A program made the translations under genes and the position numbers. Positions 26,316 through 35,349 of a stretch of 64,000 nt of DNA are shown here, piece by piece. The notes beneath the pieces are model-generated. The model worked only from the letters and a program-made list of their open reading frames with translations, had not been told where the DNA came from and made no database searches. The stretch comes from Nonomuraea sediminis (GTDB taxonomy: Bacteria; Actinomycetota; Actinomycetes; Streptosporangiales; Streptosporangiaceae): NCBI RefSeq assembly GCF_018531495.1, contig NZ_JAHDTI010000004.1:744001-808000 (forward strand), read 5' to 3'. Numbering within the stretch: the stretch's first letter is position 1; the number at the start of each line of letters is the position of its first letter.

Positions 26316-27008
26316 CCGCGCCAGCCGGTTGCGCACGCCGTCGAAGTGGGCGCCGACGGCCCGGACCGCGGCCGCCTTGTCGCCCGCCAGCACGGCGGCG
26401 TAGATGTCGCCGTGGCGCCTGGCGACGTCCGCGGGGGACTCGTCGGGCGCGCCGAGGTGGCCGCGCAGCTGGTAGTAGACGTCCCAGAACGCGCCGAGCA
26501 GCTGGCTGACCAGCGGGTTGCCGAGCGGCCGGTACAGCACGTCGTGGAAGAGCCGGTCGATCTCCGGTGACACCTCGCCGGCCGCCGCCTCGGCCTCCAT
26601 GCGCGCCATCACCTCGGCCACGGCGCTCATGTCCGACGGGCCCAGGTCGATCAGCCGCTGCACCAGGCCCGTCTCCAGGATCTCGCGGATCTCCACCAGG
26701 TGCTGCAGGTGGTTGCGGCCGTCCAGCAGCGTGATCCTGCTGTGGAAGGCCAGCTCGTCGACGAGCCCCGCCAGCGACATCCTGCCCACGAACATGCCGA
26801 AGCCGTGGCGGATGTCCACGATGCCCACGGCCTGCAGAGCCTTCAGCGCCTCCCGCACCGAGTTGCGGCTGATGCCCAGCTCCTCCATCAGCTCCGACTC
26901 GGTGGGCAGGGGGTCCCCGGCCACCAGCCCGCGCCGCACGATGATCTCCTTGACGGCCTCCTGGGCCTCCACCGCACGGCTCAGCCGGGGGCGCGGAACA
27001 CCGGCCAT
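26298..27008 (-). CDS. FadR-type GntR-family transcriptional regulator
   Basis: 236-residue regulator: GntR winged helix at about 12-75 (AVKEIIVRRGLVAGDPLPTE, ISRNSVREALKALQAVGIV, the HGFGMFV wing) and an all-helical FCD effector domain (about 90-230) with conserved metal-binding His and Asp positions (LFHDVLYRP, RRHGDIYAAVLAGD, VGAHFDGV). ATG at 27008 has GGGAGG 6 bases upstream. It diverges from a peptide-type ABC operon ending in a DapA-family gene, and a 15-bp palindrome lies between them; FCD regulators usually answer to a carboxylic acid from the pathway they control, so it probably governs that operon. Confidence 0.9.
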   Translation of the reverse strand: MAGVPRPRLSRAVEAQEAVKEIIVRRGLVAGDPLPTESELMEELGISRNSVREALKALQAVGIVDIRHGFGMFVGRMSLAGLVDELAFHSRITLLDGRNHLQHLVEIREILETGLVQRLIDLGPSDMSAVAEVMARMEAEAAAGEVSPEIDRLFHDVLYRPLGNPLVSQLLGAFWDVYYQLRGHLGAPDESPADVARRHGDIYAAVLAGDKAAAVRAVGAHFDGVRNRLARLRPDH

Positions 27009-27071
27009 GTAGGACCTCCCCACGTAACGTTCCGGAAACCACCTGTTGACCATCAGCTTACGCACAAGATA

Positions 27072-27086
27072 GGACATGGGATGTCC
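27072..27086. promoter_or_regulatory. Palindromic operator between the GntR gene and the ABC operon
   Basis: GGACAT-ggg-ATGTCC, 6-bp arms, 27 bases before the GTG of the binding-protein gene and 64 from the regulator's ATG. FadR-subfamily regulators bind dyads of this size. Probable site for the divergent regulator. Confidence 0.55.
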
Positions 27087-27112
27087 CACGTTCCATGTTT
27101 TGGGAGGAATTC

Positions 27113-28711
27113 GTGAGCTCCGAGTTAAGCCGCCGTGACTTCCTGCGCTACAGCGGAGCCGCGGCGTTCATCACCGCCACCCTGTCGGCCTGCAGCGGCG
27201 GGCCGGCCTCGACCGGCTCCGTGGGCGCGGGCTCCAACAGGGACCTGATCACCGCGGTCATCGGCTACGGCAACGACCAGAGCTGGGACCCGACGCAGAC
27301 GGCCTCGGCCTTCGCGATGGCCGGGATCAGCCACGTCTACGAGGGGCTGCTCGACACCGACCCCATCACGCGGGAGCCGTACCCGGCCCTGGCGACGGCG
27401 CTGCCGGCCGACCTCAACGCGACGTCGTGGAAGTTCACCCTGCGCGACGGCGCCAAGTGGCACGACGGGCAGCCCGTCACCGCCGACGACGTGGTCTTCA
27501 CCTTCCAGCGCATCCTCGACCCGCAGGCCAACGTTCTCACGGGCAACTTCTTCAAGGCCTGGCTGCAGGAGGTCAAGAAGGTCGACGACAAGACCGTCGA
27601 GCTGGTCTTCAAGTTCCCCTTCCCCGACGCGGCGCCCCGCCTGACCATCGCCAAGATCATGCCCAAGCACGTCTTCAGCCAGCCCGGCGCCTGGGACCAG
27701 GCCAAGACCGGCAAGGCGGTCGGCTCGGGGCCGTACAAGCAGGTGCAGCACAACCCCAAGTCCAACACCGCGTTCGAGGCGTTCGACGGCTACAACGGCC
27801 CGCGCCCGGCCACGGTCAAGAAGATGAACTGGCTGACGATCGTGGACGCCTCCGCCAGAGTGGCCAAGATCTCCGGTTCCAGCGCCGAGGCGCAGATCGC
27901 CGACAACATCCCCTACGCCAACGTCGACCAGCTCAAGCAGCAGGGCCTGACCGTCGAGGGCGGCAAGGGCATGAACCACATGTTCCTGATGTTCAACACC
28001 GGCGCCAAGCCCTTCGACGACGTGCGCGTACGGCAGGCCCTGCACCACGCCATCGACAAGCAGAAGATGATCGACGTGGCGCTCAAGGGCCACGGGACGG
28101 CCGCCAGCTCCTTCCTCAACGAGGGCCATCCGGACTACAAGCGCGCCTCGGTCGTCTACGACTACGACCCGGACAAGGCCAAGGCGCTGCTCAAGGAGGC
28201 CGGGGTCAGCAACCTGACGATCAACCTGATGGCCGTCAACGTCAGCTGGATCGCCGACTGCCTGCCCACGATCGCCGCCTCCTGGGAGGCCATCGGGATC
28301 AAGACCACGCTGGAGCCGCAGGACACCGCGGCCCTGTTCGCCAAGATGGACCAGGGGCAGGACTACCAGGTCGTCGCCGCCGCCTCCAACCCCAACCAGT
28401 TCGGCATGGACGCCGACCTGATCCTGCACTACAACTACGTGCCCGGCGGCGTGTGGATGAAGTACACCCACTGGGCGGACTCCAAGGACGCCAAGGCCCT
28501 GTTCGCCATGATGGACGAGGCCACCCAAGAGCCGGACAAGGCCGCCAAAGCCGAAAAAATCCGGAAATACATTGACGTCATCGCCGAGAACGCCGTGCTC
28601 TACCCGGTGGTGCACAACGAGCTGATGACCGCCTGGGACCCGAAGAAGCTGTCCGGCATCCGCGCCCAGCCCTATCCGGGCATCAACCTGCTGCAGGCCA
28701 AGCGGACGTGA
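27113..28711 (+). CDS. ABC transporter substrate-binding protein, family 5 (peptide/oligosaccharide type)
   Basis: 532 residues from the GTG at 27113 (GGGAGGAA 6 bases upstream). The N-terminus is a twin-arginine lipoprotein signal: SRRDFLRY at 6-13 and LSAC with Cys 27, so it should be exported folded by Tat and lipidated. The family 5 signature is seen in WKFTLRDGAKWHDGQPVTADDVVFTFQRI and later in VRQALHHAIDKQKMID. First gene of a five-gene operon (binding protein, two permeases, two ATPases, DapA-family enzyme). Family 5 proteins bind peptides, nickel or oligosaccharides; the downstream aldolase-like gene favours a sugar acid, sialic acid or amino-acid-derived ligand. Confidence 0.92.
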   Translation: MSSELSRRDFLRYSGAAAFITATLSACSGGPASTGSVGAGSNRDLITAVIGYGNDQSWDPTQTASAFAMAGISHVYEGLLDTDPITREPYPALATALPADLNATSWKFTLRDGAKWHDGQPVTADDVVFTFQRILDPQANVLTGNFFKAWLQEVKKVDDKTVELVFKFPFPDAAPRLTIAKIMPKHVFSQPGAWDQAKTGKAVGSGPYKQVQHNPKSNTAFEAFDGYNGPRPATVKKMNWLTIVDASARVAKISGSSAEAQIADNIPYANVDQLKQQGLTVEGGKGMNHMFLMFNTGAKPFDDVRVRQALHHAIDKQKMIDVALKGHGTAASSFLNEGHPDYKRASVVYDYDPDKAKALLKEAGVSNLTINLMAVNVSWIADCLPTIAASWEAIGIKTTLEPQDTAALFAKMDQGQDYQVVAAASNPNQFGMDADLILHYNYVPGGVWMKYTHWADSKDAKALFAMMDEATQEPDKAAKAEKIRKYIDVIAENAVLYPVVHNELMTAWDPKKLSGIRAQPYPGINLLQAKRT

Positions 28712-29667
28712 TCGTCGTAGCGAGGATGCTGCTGCGGCGCGTCCTGATCCTCGTTCCGCTGCTGCTCGGCGTCGTCGCGTTCGTGTTCGTAGTGATGCGC
28801 TTCTCCGGCGTCAAGCCGGAGTACGCCTACTTCCAGGGCGCGAACCCGACCGCCGAGCAGATCCACCAGTTCCAGGTGGAGAACGGCCTGCTGGACCCGC
28901 TGCCGATCAGGTACGTCCGCTTCGTGGCCGACCTGGCACGCGGCGATATGGGCACCAGCGTGCTCACCAAGAAGCCGGTGCTGGAGTCGGTCACCACGGC
29001 GTTGCCGCTGACGCTGCAGCTGACGTTCCTCGGCCTACTGGTGGCGGTCGTGCTCGCGCTGGTGTTCGGCGTGGTCGCGGCGCTGTTCCGCGACCGCTGG
29101 CCGGACCAGGTGATCAGGATGGTGTCGTTGATCGGCGTGGCCGCTCCGGCGTTCTGGCTGGCGCTGCTGATGATCCAGTGGCTGGCCGTGGGCGCGGGGA
29201 TCTTCCCGACCGGCGGCTACATCAATCCGGCCGACTCGCTGTCCGGCTGGCTGCGGTCGCTGACCCTGCCGGCGCTGTCGCTGTCGCTGCCTGTCGCGGC
29301 GCAGCTGACCAGGATCGTGCGCACCTCGATGGTCGAGGAGCTCGACCGCGACTACGTGCGTACCGCGATCGGCAGCGGGCTGCCGCCGGTCGTGGTCGTC
29401 GGGCGGAACGTGCTGCGCAACGCGCTGATCAACCCGCTGACCGTGCTGGGGCTGCGCGTTGGATACCTGATCGGGGGCGCGGTGGTGATCGAGACGATCT
29501 ACGGGCTGCCCGGGATGGGGCAGCTCATGATCAATGCGGTGCGTGACGGGGATCCGGCGGTCGTGCAGGGCGTGGTGCTGACGATCGCGGTGGGCTTCAT
29601 GGTGGTGAACCTGGTGGTGGACATCCTCTATCTGCTGATAAATCCGCGTTTGAGGAGTGCGGCATGA
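28708..29667 (+). CDS. ABC transporter permease (DppB-like)
   Basis: 319-residue inner-membrane permease with six TM segments and the DppB loop (LVEELDRDYVRTAIGSGLPP region, residues about 210-228). GTG at 28708 overlaps the previous stop (GTGA), so it is translationally coupled. N-terminal phrase LLRRVLILVPLLLGVVAFVF and GVVIETIYGLPGMGQLM-type sequence near the end are typical of the family. It pairs with the permease half of the next gene. Confidence 0.92.
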   Translation: MIVVARMLLRRVLILVPLLLGVVAFVFVVMRFSGVKPEYAYFQGANPTAEQIHQFQVENGLLDPLPIRYVRFVADLARGDMGTSVLTKKPVLESVTTALPLTLQLTFLGLLVAVVLALVFGVVAALFRDRWPDQVIRMVSLIGVAAPAFWLALLMIQWLAVGAGIFPTGGYINPADSLSGWLRSLTLPALSLSLPVAAQLTRIVRTSMVEELDRDYVRTAIGSGLPPVVVVGRNVLRNALINPLTVLGLRVGYLIGGAVVIETIYGLPGMGQLMINAVRDGDPAVVQGVVLTIAVGFMVVNLVVDILYLLINPRLRSAA

Positions 29668-31589
29668 GGCCGGAACTCACCGAGCGCCTCGCCGTCCCCG
29701 GCATGCGGTTCCGCAGGCTCAAGCTCGGCTCGTGGATCTGCCTCGCCCTGGTGGCCCTCGTGGTCCTGGCCGCGATCCTGGCACCGTGGATCGCGCCGCA
29801 TTCGCCGTACTACCAGGAGATCTCCGGCGGAGGGCCGAGCGCCGGGCACTGGATGGGGCTCGACAGCGCCAACCGCGACATCCTGTCCAGGCTCCTGTAC
29901 GGCGCGCGGTGGTCGCTCATCATCGGCCTGGGCGCGACCGGGCTCGCCCTCGTGGCGGGCGCGGTGATCGGCGCCCTGGCCGCCACGTCCCGCAGGGGCG
30001 TGGACGAGACCGTCATGCGGGTCCTCGACGTGATCATGGCCTTCCCCGGGATCGCGCTGGCCGCCGTGCTCGTCGCGGTGTTCGGGGGCAGCATCCCGGT
30101 GCTGGTCATGGCCATGGCCTTCCTCTACATGCCGTCCGTGGCGCGGGTCGTGCGGGCCAACGTGCTGGCCCAGTACGGCGAGGACTACGTCGCCGCCGAG
30201 CGCGTCATCGGCGCCAGGACCCCGCACATCCTGCTGCGCCACGTGGCCGTCAACTGCGCCGCGCCCGTGCTGGTGTTCTGCACGGTCATGGTGGCCGACG
30301 CGATCGTGTTCGAGGCGTCGCTGTCGTTCATCGGCGCCGGGGTGCGGCCGCCGAACCCGTCCTGGGGCAGCGTCATCGCCGACGGCAAGAACATGGTGCT
30401 GCTCGGCGGCTGGTGGGCCACGGTCTTCCCCGGCCTGCTCATCCTGATCACGGTGCTGGCGCTGAACATCCTGTCCGAGGGCGTCTCCGACGCCTGGGCG
30501 GCACCCGCCAGGCGCGAGCGCGCCGGTGCCGCGCCGTCCACAGGCCCAGGGCTCCACCGCACAGGGACGGTGACGCAGCTGCCGGGGATCGAGGAGGCGG
30601 CGCGGCGGCTGGCCGAGCGCGCCCGGCCGATCCCCGAAGGCGAGCCCGTGCTCGCCGTGGAGAACCTGAGGATCGGGTTCGAGGCCGGGGTCGACGTCGT
30701 GGACGGGATCTCGTTCGAGGTGCGGCCGGGCGAGGTGCTCGGCCTGGTCGGCGAGTCCGGCTGCGGCAAGTCGCTGACCGCGTTGACGATCATGGGTCTG
30801 CAACCGCGCGACGCCCGCGTCTCCGGCCACGTCCGCTTCGACCACAAGGAACTCATCGCCCTGCCACGCCGCGCCAGGCGCAGGCTGCTCGGCCACGAGA
30901 TGGCGATGATCTACCAGGACGCCCTGTCCTCGCTGAACCCGGCGATGACGATCCGCGCCCAGCTCAAGCAGGTCTGCCGCCGCAGCGGCAGCCGTACCCC
31001 CGCCGAGCTGCTCGAGCTCGTCGGGCTCGACGCGGCCCGGACGCTCAGGTCCTATCCGCACGAGCTGTCGGGCGGGCAGCGGCAGCGGGTGCTCATCGCG
31101 ATGGCGCTCTCGCGCGACCCCAGGCTGATCGTCGCCGACGAGCCCACCACGGCGCTGGACGTCACCGTCCAGGCGCAGGTCATCGAGCTGCTGCTGCGGC
31201 TGCGCGAGGAGCTGGGATTCGCGCTGATCCTCGTCTCGCACGACCTCGCGCTGGTCGCCGACGTCACCGACCGCGTGGTCGTGATGTACGGCGGGCAGAT
31301 CGTCGAGACCGGAGCCACCGCCACCCTGGTCGGCGCCCCCGCCCACCACTACGCCCGCGGGCTGCTCGGCTCGGTGCTGTCGCTGGAGTCGGGGGCCGAG
31401 CGGCTCACCCAGATCCCCGGCGTGGTCCCGGCCCCGGCCGACTTCCCCGCCGGGTGCCGCTTCGCCGACCGCTGCCCGATGGCCACCGAGATCTGCCACA
31501 CCACCACCCCACACCTGGAGGGCGACGTGCGCACCCACGCCTACGCCTGCCACCACCCCGCGCTCGTGGGGAGTGAGCAGCATGCTTGA
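29664..31589 (+). CDS. Fused ABC permease-ATPase (DppC-DppD fusion)
   Basis: 641 residues. Residues 1-275 are a DppC-type permease (membrane spans near 25-45, 85-108, 128-152, 205-225, 250-272; loop YVAAERVIGARTPHILLRHV). A linker of about 50 residues leads into a DppD-type ATPase from about 325: Walker A GESGCGKS at 363-370, Q-loop IYQDALSSLNPAM, signature LSGGQRQR, Walker B LIVADEPTTALD, switch VSHD, and the C-terminal oligopeptide-transporter domain with the Cys cluster region GCRFADRCPMATEIC. ATG at 29664 overlaps the previous stop. A permease and an ATPase in one chain fixes their ratio; the second ATPase is separate. Confidence 0.92.
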   Translation: MRPELTERLAVPGMRFRRLKLGSWICLALVALVVLAAILAPWIAPHSPYYQEISGGGPSAGHWMGLDSANRDILSRLLYGARWSLIIGLGATGLALVAGAVIGALAATSRRGVDETVMRVLDVIMAFPGIALAAVLVAVFGGSIPVLVMAMAFLYMPSVARVVRANVLAQYGEDYVAAERVIGARTPHILLRHVAVNCAAPVLVFCTVMVADAIVFEASLSFIGAGVRPPNPSWGSVIADGKNMVLLGGWWATVFPGLLILITVLALNILSEGVSDAWAAPARRERAGAAPSTGPGLHRTGTVTQLPGIEEAARRLAERARPIPEGEPVLAVENLRIGFEAGVDVVDGISFEVRPGEVLGLVGESGCGKSLTALTIMGLQPRDARVSGHVRFDHKELIALPRRARRRLLGHEMAMIYQDALSSLNPAMTIRAQLKQVCRRSGSRTPAELLELVGLDAARTLRSYPHELSGGQRQRVLIAMALSRDPRLIVADEPTTALDVTVQAQVIELLLRLREELGFALILVSHDLALVADVTDRVVVMYGGQIVETGATATLVGAPAHHYARGLLGSVLSLESGAERLTQIPGVVPAPADFPAGCRFADRCPMATEICHTTTPHLEGDVRTHAYACHHPALVGSEQHA

Positions 31590-32574
31590 GCTGCGTGACG
31601 TGCACGTGGTGCACAAGGCGCGCACCGGCGGGCTGTTCTCCCGCGACCGGGTCCACGCCCTGACCGGGGCGGACCTGACGGTCGTCAGGGGCGAGACCGT
31701 CGGGGTGGTGGGCGAGTCGGGGTGCGGGAAGTCCACGCTGGCCCGGGTGATGGTGGGGCTGCAACGGCCCGCCGAGGGGACCGTCCTGCTCAAGGGACAG
31801 GACCTGTGGGCGGGTTCCGACGCGCGGCGGCGCGATCTCGTCGGGTCGAGCGTCGGGATGGTCTTCCAGGACCCGTCCACGGCGCTGAACCGGCGGCTGC
31901 CGATCAGGAGGATCCTGCGGGACCCGCTCGACGTCCACCGGCGCGGGACCCCCGCCCAGCGTGAGGAGCGGGTCAGGGAGCTGCTCGGTCTGGTCGGCCT
32001 GCCGGCCGGTGTGGCGGGGCTGCTGCCGGGCCAGTTGTCCGGCGGGCAGCGGCAGCGAGTGGCCGTGGCCAGGGCGCTCGCGCTCGAGCCCGAGCTGCTC
32101 GTGGCCGACGAGCCGACCAGCGCGCTGGACGTCTCCGTCAGGGCGCAGATACTGAACCTGCTGCTCGATCTCAAGGAGCGGCTGGGGCTGGCGCTGGTGT
32201 TCGTCTCGCACGACATCCAGACCGTCAGGCGGATGAGCGACCGGGTGGTCACCATGTACCTGGGCAGGATCGTCGAGCAGGCGCCCGCCGGCGACGTGCC
32301 GCTGGGCGCGCGCCATCCCTACACCCGGGCGCTGTTCTCCGCCACGCCCGGACTGATCTCACCCATCAACCCCATCCCGCTGGTGGGGCAGGTGCCCTCG
32401 GCGACCAGGCCGCCGTCCGGCTGCCCGTTCCGCACCCGGTGCTGGCGGGCCGACGGGATGTGCGAGACCGCCTGGCCCGCCGTACAGCGGGACGACCGGC
32501 ACCTCTACCACTGCCATCACCCTGTGGCGGCAGGAGCGACCGACCTCGAACTGATCCAGGAGAGACCCGTATGA
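31582..32574 (+). CDS. ABC transporter ATP-binding protein (DppF-like)
   Basis: 330 residues. Walker A GESGCGKST, Q-loop VFQDPSTALNRRLPI, signature LSGGQRQR, Walker B LLVADEPTSALD and switch VSHD, then the C-terminal DppF region CPFRTRCWRADGMC. The ATG at 31582 has GGGGAG 8 bases upstream; the GTG at 31573 would overlap that site. It overlaps the fused permease-ATPase gene by 8 bases and the following gene by ATGA. Energises peptide-type import together with the fused ATPase. Confidence 0.92.
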   Translation: MLELRDVHVVHKARTGGLFSRDRVHALTGADLTVVRGETVGVVGESGCGKSTLARVMVGLQRPAEGTVLLKGQDLWAGSDARRRDLVGSSVGMVFQDPSTALNRRLPIRRILRDPLDVHRRGTPAQREERVRELLGLVGLPAGVAGLLPGQLSGGQRQRVAVARALALEPELLVADEPTSALDVSVRAQILNLLLDLKERLGLALVFVSHDIQTVRRMSDRVVTMYLGRIVEQAPAGDVPLGARHPYTRALFSATPGLISPINPIPLVGQVPSATRPPSGCPFRTRCWRADGMCETAWPAVQRDDRHLYHCHHPVAAGATDLELIQERPV

Positions 32575-33470
32575 ATGGCGTGATCCCGCCGGTGTGCACC
32601 CCGATGACCCCGGATGGCGAGGTGGACGCCGCCTCGCTCGTCCGGCTGGTCGACCACCTGCTGGCGGGTGGGGTGGACGCGCTGTTCGTGCTGGGGTCGT
32701 CGTCGGAGGTCGCCTATTTGACGGACGCGCAGCGGGCGGTCGTGCTCGACACCGTGGCCGGGCACGTGGCCGGGCAGGTGCCGGTGCTGGCGGGGGTGAT
32801 CGACATGACGACGCCGCGGATGCTGGAGCACGCGGCGGTCGCTCGCGCCAAGGGCGCGGACGCGCTGGTGGCGACCGCGCCGTTCTACACGCGGACGCAC
32901 CCGGTGGAGATCCGCACCCATTTCAGGATTCTTGCTGGAAAGTCGGGATTACCGGTCTATGCCTATGACCTGCCGGTGTCCGTACACACCAAGCTGACTG
33001 CCGACCTGCTGCTCGAGCTGGCCTCCGAGGGGGTGCTGGCCGGGGTCAAGGATTCCAGCGGCGACGACGGCGGACTGCGCGAGGTGATCCTGCGCAGGCA
33101 GGCCGGGTTCAGCGTGCTGACCGGGTCGGAGGTGACCGTCGACGCGGCGCTGTGGATGGGCGCCGACGGGGTGGTGCCCGGGCTCGGCAACGTCGACCCT
33201 TCCGGATACGTCAGCCTCTATCGGGCGGCGCGCCAGGGCGACTGGGAGGCGGCCAGGGCCGAGCAGGAACGGCTGGTCCGCCTCTTCGAGATCGTCCGCG
33301 TCGGCGGGCGGCGCATGGGCGGCAGCTCGTCCGGGCTCGGCGCGTTCAAGGCCGCACTGCACCTGCGCGGCGTCATCGACCATCCCACCACCGCGCTTCC
33401 CCAGGTCCCGCTCGACGCCGACGAGATCGGCCGGGTCGGCAAGCTCCTGGCCGCCGCGGGTCTGCTCTAA
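32571..33470 (+). CDS. Dihydrodipicolinate synthase family protein (aldolase/lyase)
   Basis: 299-residue class I aldolase of the DapA/NanA superfamily. GVIPPVCTPMTPDGEVD begins the barrel; VLGSSSEVAYLTDAQR replaces the GTTGE phrase of true DapA; the Schiff-base Lys is in LAGVKDSSGD and the catalytic Tyr is in PVYAYDLPV. The altered substrate loop and operon place argue against lysine synthesis: it more likely cleaves or dehydrates a 2-keto acid brought in by the transporter (for example a keto-deoxy sugar acid or N-acetylneuraminate). ATG at 32571 overlaps the previous stop, with AGGAGA upstream. Its stop overlaps the convergent DUF1876 gene by 4 bases. Confidence 0.88.
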   Translation: MNGVIPPVCTPMTPDGEVDAASLVRLVDHLLAGGVDALFVLGSSSEVAYLTDAQRAVVLDTVAGHVAGQVPVLAGVIDMTTPRMLEHAAVARAKGADALVATAPFYTRTHPVEIRTHFRILAGKSGLPVYAYDLPVSVHTKLTADLLLELASEGVLAGVKDSSGDDGGLREVILRRQAGFSVLTGSEVTVDAALWMGADGVVPGLGNVDPSGYVSLYRAARQGDWEAARAEQERLVRLFEIVRVGGRRMGGSSSGLGAFKAALHLRGVIDHPTTALPQVPLDADEIGRVGKLLAAAGLL

Positions 33471-33742
33471 CGCGCTCTGATGGAGCCCGCGAGCTGCGCG
33501 ACGTCCTCCGCACCGTCCTCGATCAGCTTGGCCGCCAGGTCCGAAAGGGCCCGTCCCGCGGCCAGCTCGTCCCCGATGCCGGGCACCGGCCTGTCGGTCG
33601 GGTTGCGTCGCGCGTAAGCGACGCTCTCGTGCCGCCTGGCACCGGAGGCGAAAAGGGTCGCCGTCGCCGTCGTGACGGCGTCCTCGTCGTCCTCGGTGAT
33701 CGAGATCTCTATGGTCCACTGCTTGCTCTGCATCGCGACCAT
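33467..33742 (-). CDS. DUF1876 domain protein
   Basis: 91-residue protein with the DUF1876 layout: QWTIEISITEDDEDAVTTATATL, then YARRNPTDRPVPGIGDELAAGRALSDLAAKLIEDGAEDV. The fold is predicted to resemble a double-stranded-RNA-binding domain; function unknown, common in actinobacteria. ATG at 33742 is preceded by GGAGG with 7 bases between; an ATG three codons in is possible. Same strand as the antiporter gene that starts upstream of it, 44 bases apart. Confidence 0.82.
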   Translation of the reverse strand: MVAMQSKQWTIEISITEDDEDAVTTATATLFASGARRHESVAYARRNPTDRPVPGIGDELAAGRALSDLAAKLIEDGAEDVAQLAGSIRAR

Positions 33743-33786
33743 CTCCTCACCTCCAGGGTCTCTCGGCACGGCCCCCGGGGGAAGAC

Positions 33787-35298
33787 CTACGGGTCGTCGT
33801 GAAAGCGCAGGTCCTCGCGGTCGAGCCGGCGCTGCAACCGGCGCCGGTTCGACTCGCCGATCTCGCCGTCGGCGTACATCCGCTCCAGCATCGCGCTCTG
33901 GATGAACAGCACCTCCCGCCGCACCTGCACGGTGTCGGGGTCGTCGTCCTCCAGCTCCAGCTGGTCACGCACCTTCTTCAGTACGGCCGGCGGCGTCGAC
34001 TCCAGGTCCTCCAGCTCGTCCAGGTAGGCCTGGGCGCGCTCCGACAGGCGCTCGGCCGCCCGCCGGTACTCCTCCTCCGAGTCGCCCGGCGTGATCGCCA
34101 GCCCCGACAGCCGCACCAGCGGCGCCAGCGTGAACCCCTGCACGATCAGCGAGATGACGATCACGCCCGTCGCCAGCACCATGAGCAGCGACCGGTGCGG
34201 CAACGGCCGGCCGTCGTCGGTGAGCAGCGGGATCGACAGCGTCGCCGCCAGCGGCACCACCCCGCGCGTCCCCGCCCACGACACCACGGCCGGCACCTGC
34301 CACGAGGGCCGCAGCCTGCGGTGCAGGATCGCGCTCAGCGGGAACATCCACGCCACCCTGACCAGGATGAGCACCGTCGCGATGGCCAGGACGGCGGGCA
34401 GCCACGACTGCTCGTCGGCCGCCAGTTGGCGGATCTGCGAGGGCAGCTGCAGCCCGATCAGGCTGAAGACCACGCTCTCCAGCAGGAAGATCACCGTGCC
34501 GTAGACGGCCGACAGATGCAGGCGGATGCCGGAGTTCGTCAGCGCGTGCTGCCGGATGCCGAGGATCACCGCCGCGACCACCACGGCCGTGACGCCCGAG
34601 GCGCCGACGGACTCGGCCAGGACGTAGGCCGTGTAGGGCGTCACCAGGGCGATCACGCTTTCGAGCACGGGGTCCTCGGTGCGCCGCCGTACGAACGAGA
34701 CGCCGATCGCGACGACGGTGCCCACCAGGGCGCCGCCGCCCGCCAGCAGCGCGAAGTCGGCCGCGACGCCTGTCCAGCCGAGCACGCCGCCCGCGACCGC
34801 GGCGCTGACCGCGATGCGGAACAGGATCAGGCTGGTCGCGTCGTTGAACAGGCTCTCGGCCTGCAGCAGCGTCTGCAGCCTCGGCGGCAGCGCGAGCCGG
34901 CGCCCGAGCGCCGTCACGGCCACCGGGTCCGTGCTGGAGAGCACGGCGCCGAGCAGGAACCCCAGCGCCAGCGGCAGCGGCGTCAGCCACGTCGTCACGA
35001 AGCCCACGGCCGCCGCCGACACCACCACCAGCCCCACCGCGAGCAGCGTCACCGGCCGCCACACCTGTTTCAGCTCGGGCCAGGACAGCTCCTCGCCGGC
35101 GGCGTAGATGAGCGGCGGCAGCACGACCAGGCTCACGATCTCGGGAGTCACCTGGATGGCGCCGCTGAACGGCAGCAATCCGACGATCAGCCCCGCCACC
35201 ACCAGCAGCGACGGAGCCGGAACGCTGATGCGGTCGGCGAACGTGGCCACCACGGTGGCCAGGGCAACCAGGAAAAGGACGACCTGAACGCTGTGCAC
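33787..35298 (-). CDS. CPA1-family Na+/H+ antiporter
   Basis: 503-residue membrane antiporter with about 12 TM segments over residues 5-410 and a cytosolic charged tail (about 415-503). Key family motifs: LGAVLSSTDPVAVTALGRRL and LLQAESLFNDATSLILFRIA (the ND pair for ion binding), and SWAGTRGVVPLAA. Exchanges sodium (or potassium) for protons across the cytoplasmic membrane for pH and salt balance. GTG at 35298 has only a weak upstream site. It diverges from a hemerythrin-domain gene with a 15-bp palindrome between them, which may mean shared control. Confidence 0.92.
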   Translation of the reverse strand: MHSVQVVLFLVALATVVATFADRISVPAPSLLVVAGLIVGLLPFSGAIQVTPEIVSLVVLPPLIYAAGEELSWPELKQVWRPVTLLAVGLVVVSAAAVGFVTTWLTPLPLALGFLLGAVLSSTDPVAVTALGRRLALPPRLQTLLQAESLFNDATSLILFRIAVSAAVAGGVLGWTGVAADFALLAGGGALVGTVVAIGVSFVRRRTEDPVLESVIALVTPYTAYVLAESVGASGVTAVVVAAVILGIRQHALTNSGIRLHLSAVYGTVIFLLESVVFSLIGLQLPSQIRQLAADEQSWLPAVLAIATVLILVRVAWMFPLSAILHRRLRPSWQVPAVVSWAGTRGVVPLAATLSIPLLTDDGRPLPHRSLLMVLATGVIVISLIVQGFTLAPLVRLSGLAITPGDSEEEYRRAAERLSERAQAYLDELEDLESTPPAVLKKVRDQLELEDDDPDTVQVRREVLFIQSAMLERMYADGEIGESNRRRLQRRLDREDLRFHDDP

Positions 35299-35313
35299 CG
35301 AACATCCAAGGTT

Positions 35314-35328
35314 GATTGAAAATCAATC
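35314..35328. promoter_or_regulatory. Palindrome between antiporter and hemerythrin genes
   Basis: GATTGA-aaa-TCAATC, 6-bp arms, in a 51-base divergent spacer and AT-rich against the background. It is 16 bases from the antiporter start and 22 from the hemerythrin start. Candidate operator; the regulator is unknown. Confidence 0.5.
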
Positions 35329-35349
35329 GGTGGCGCTCACCCTGTTTGC

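Noticed and set aside
32571..33470. Calling the gene dapA
   Set aside because: The substrate loop reads GSSSE rather than the DapA phrase and the gene ends a transporter operon, so lysine synthesis is unlikely.
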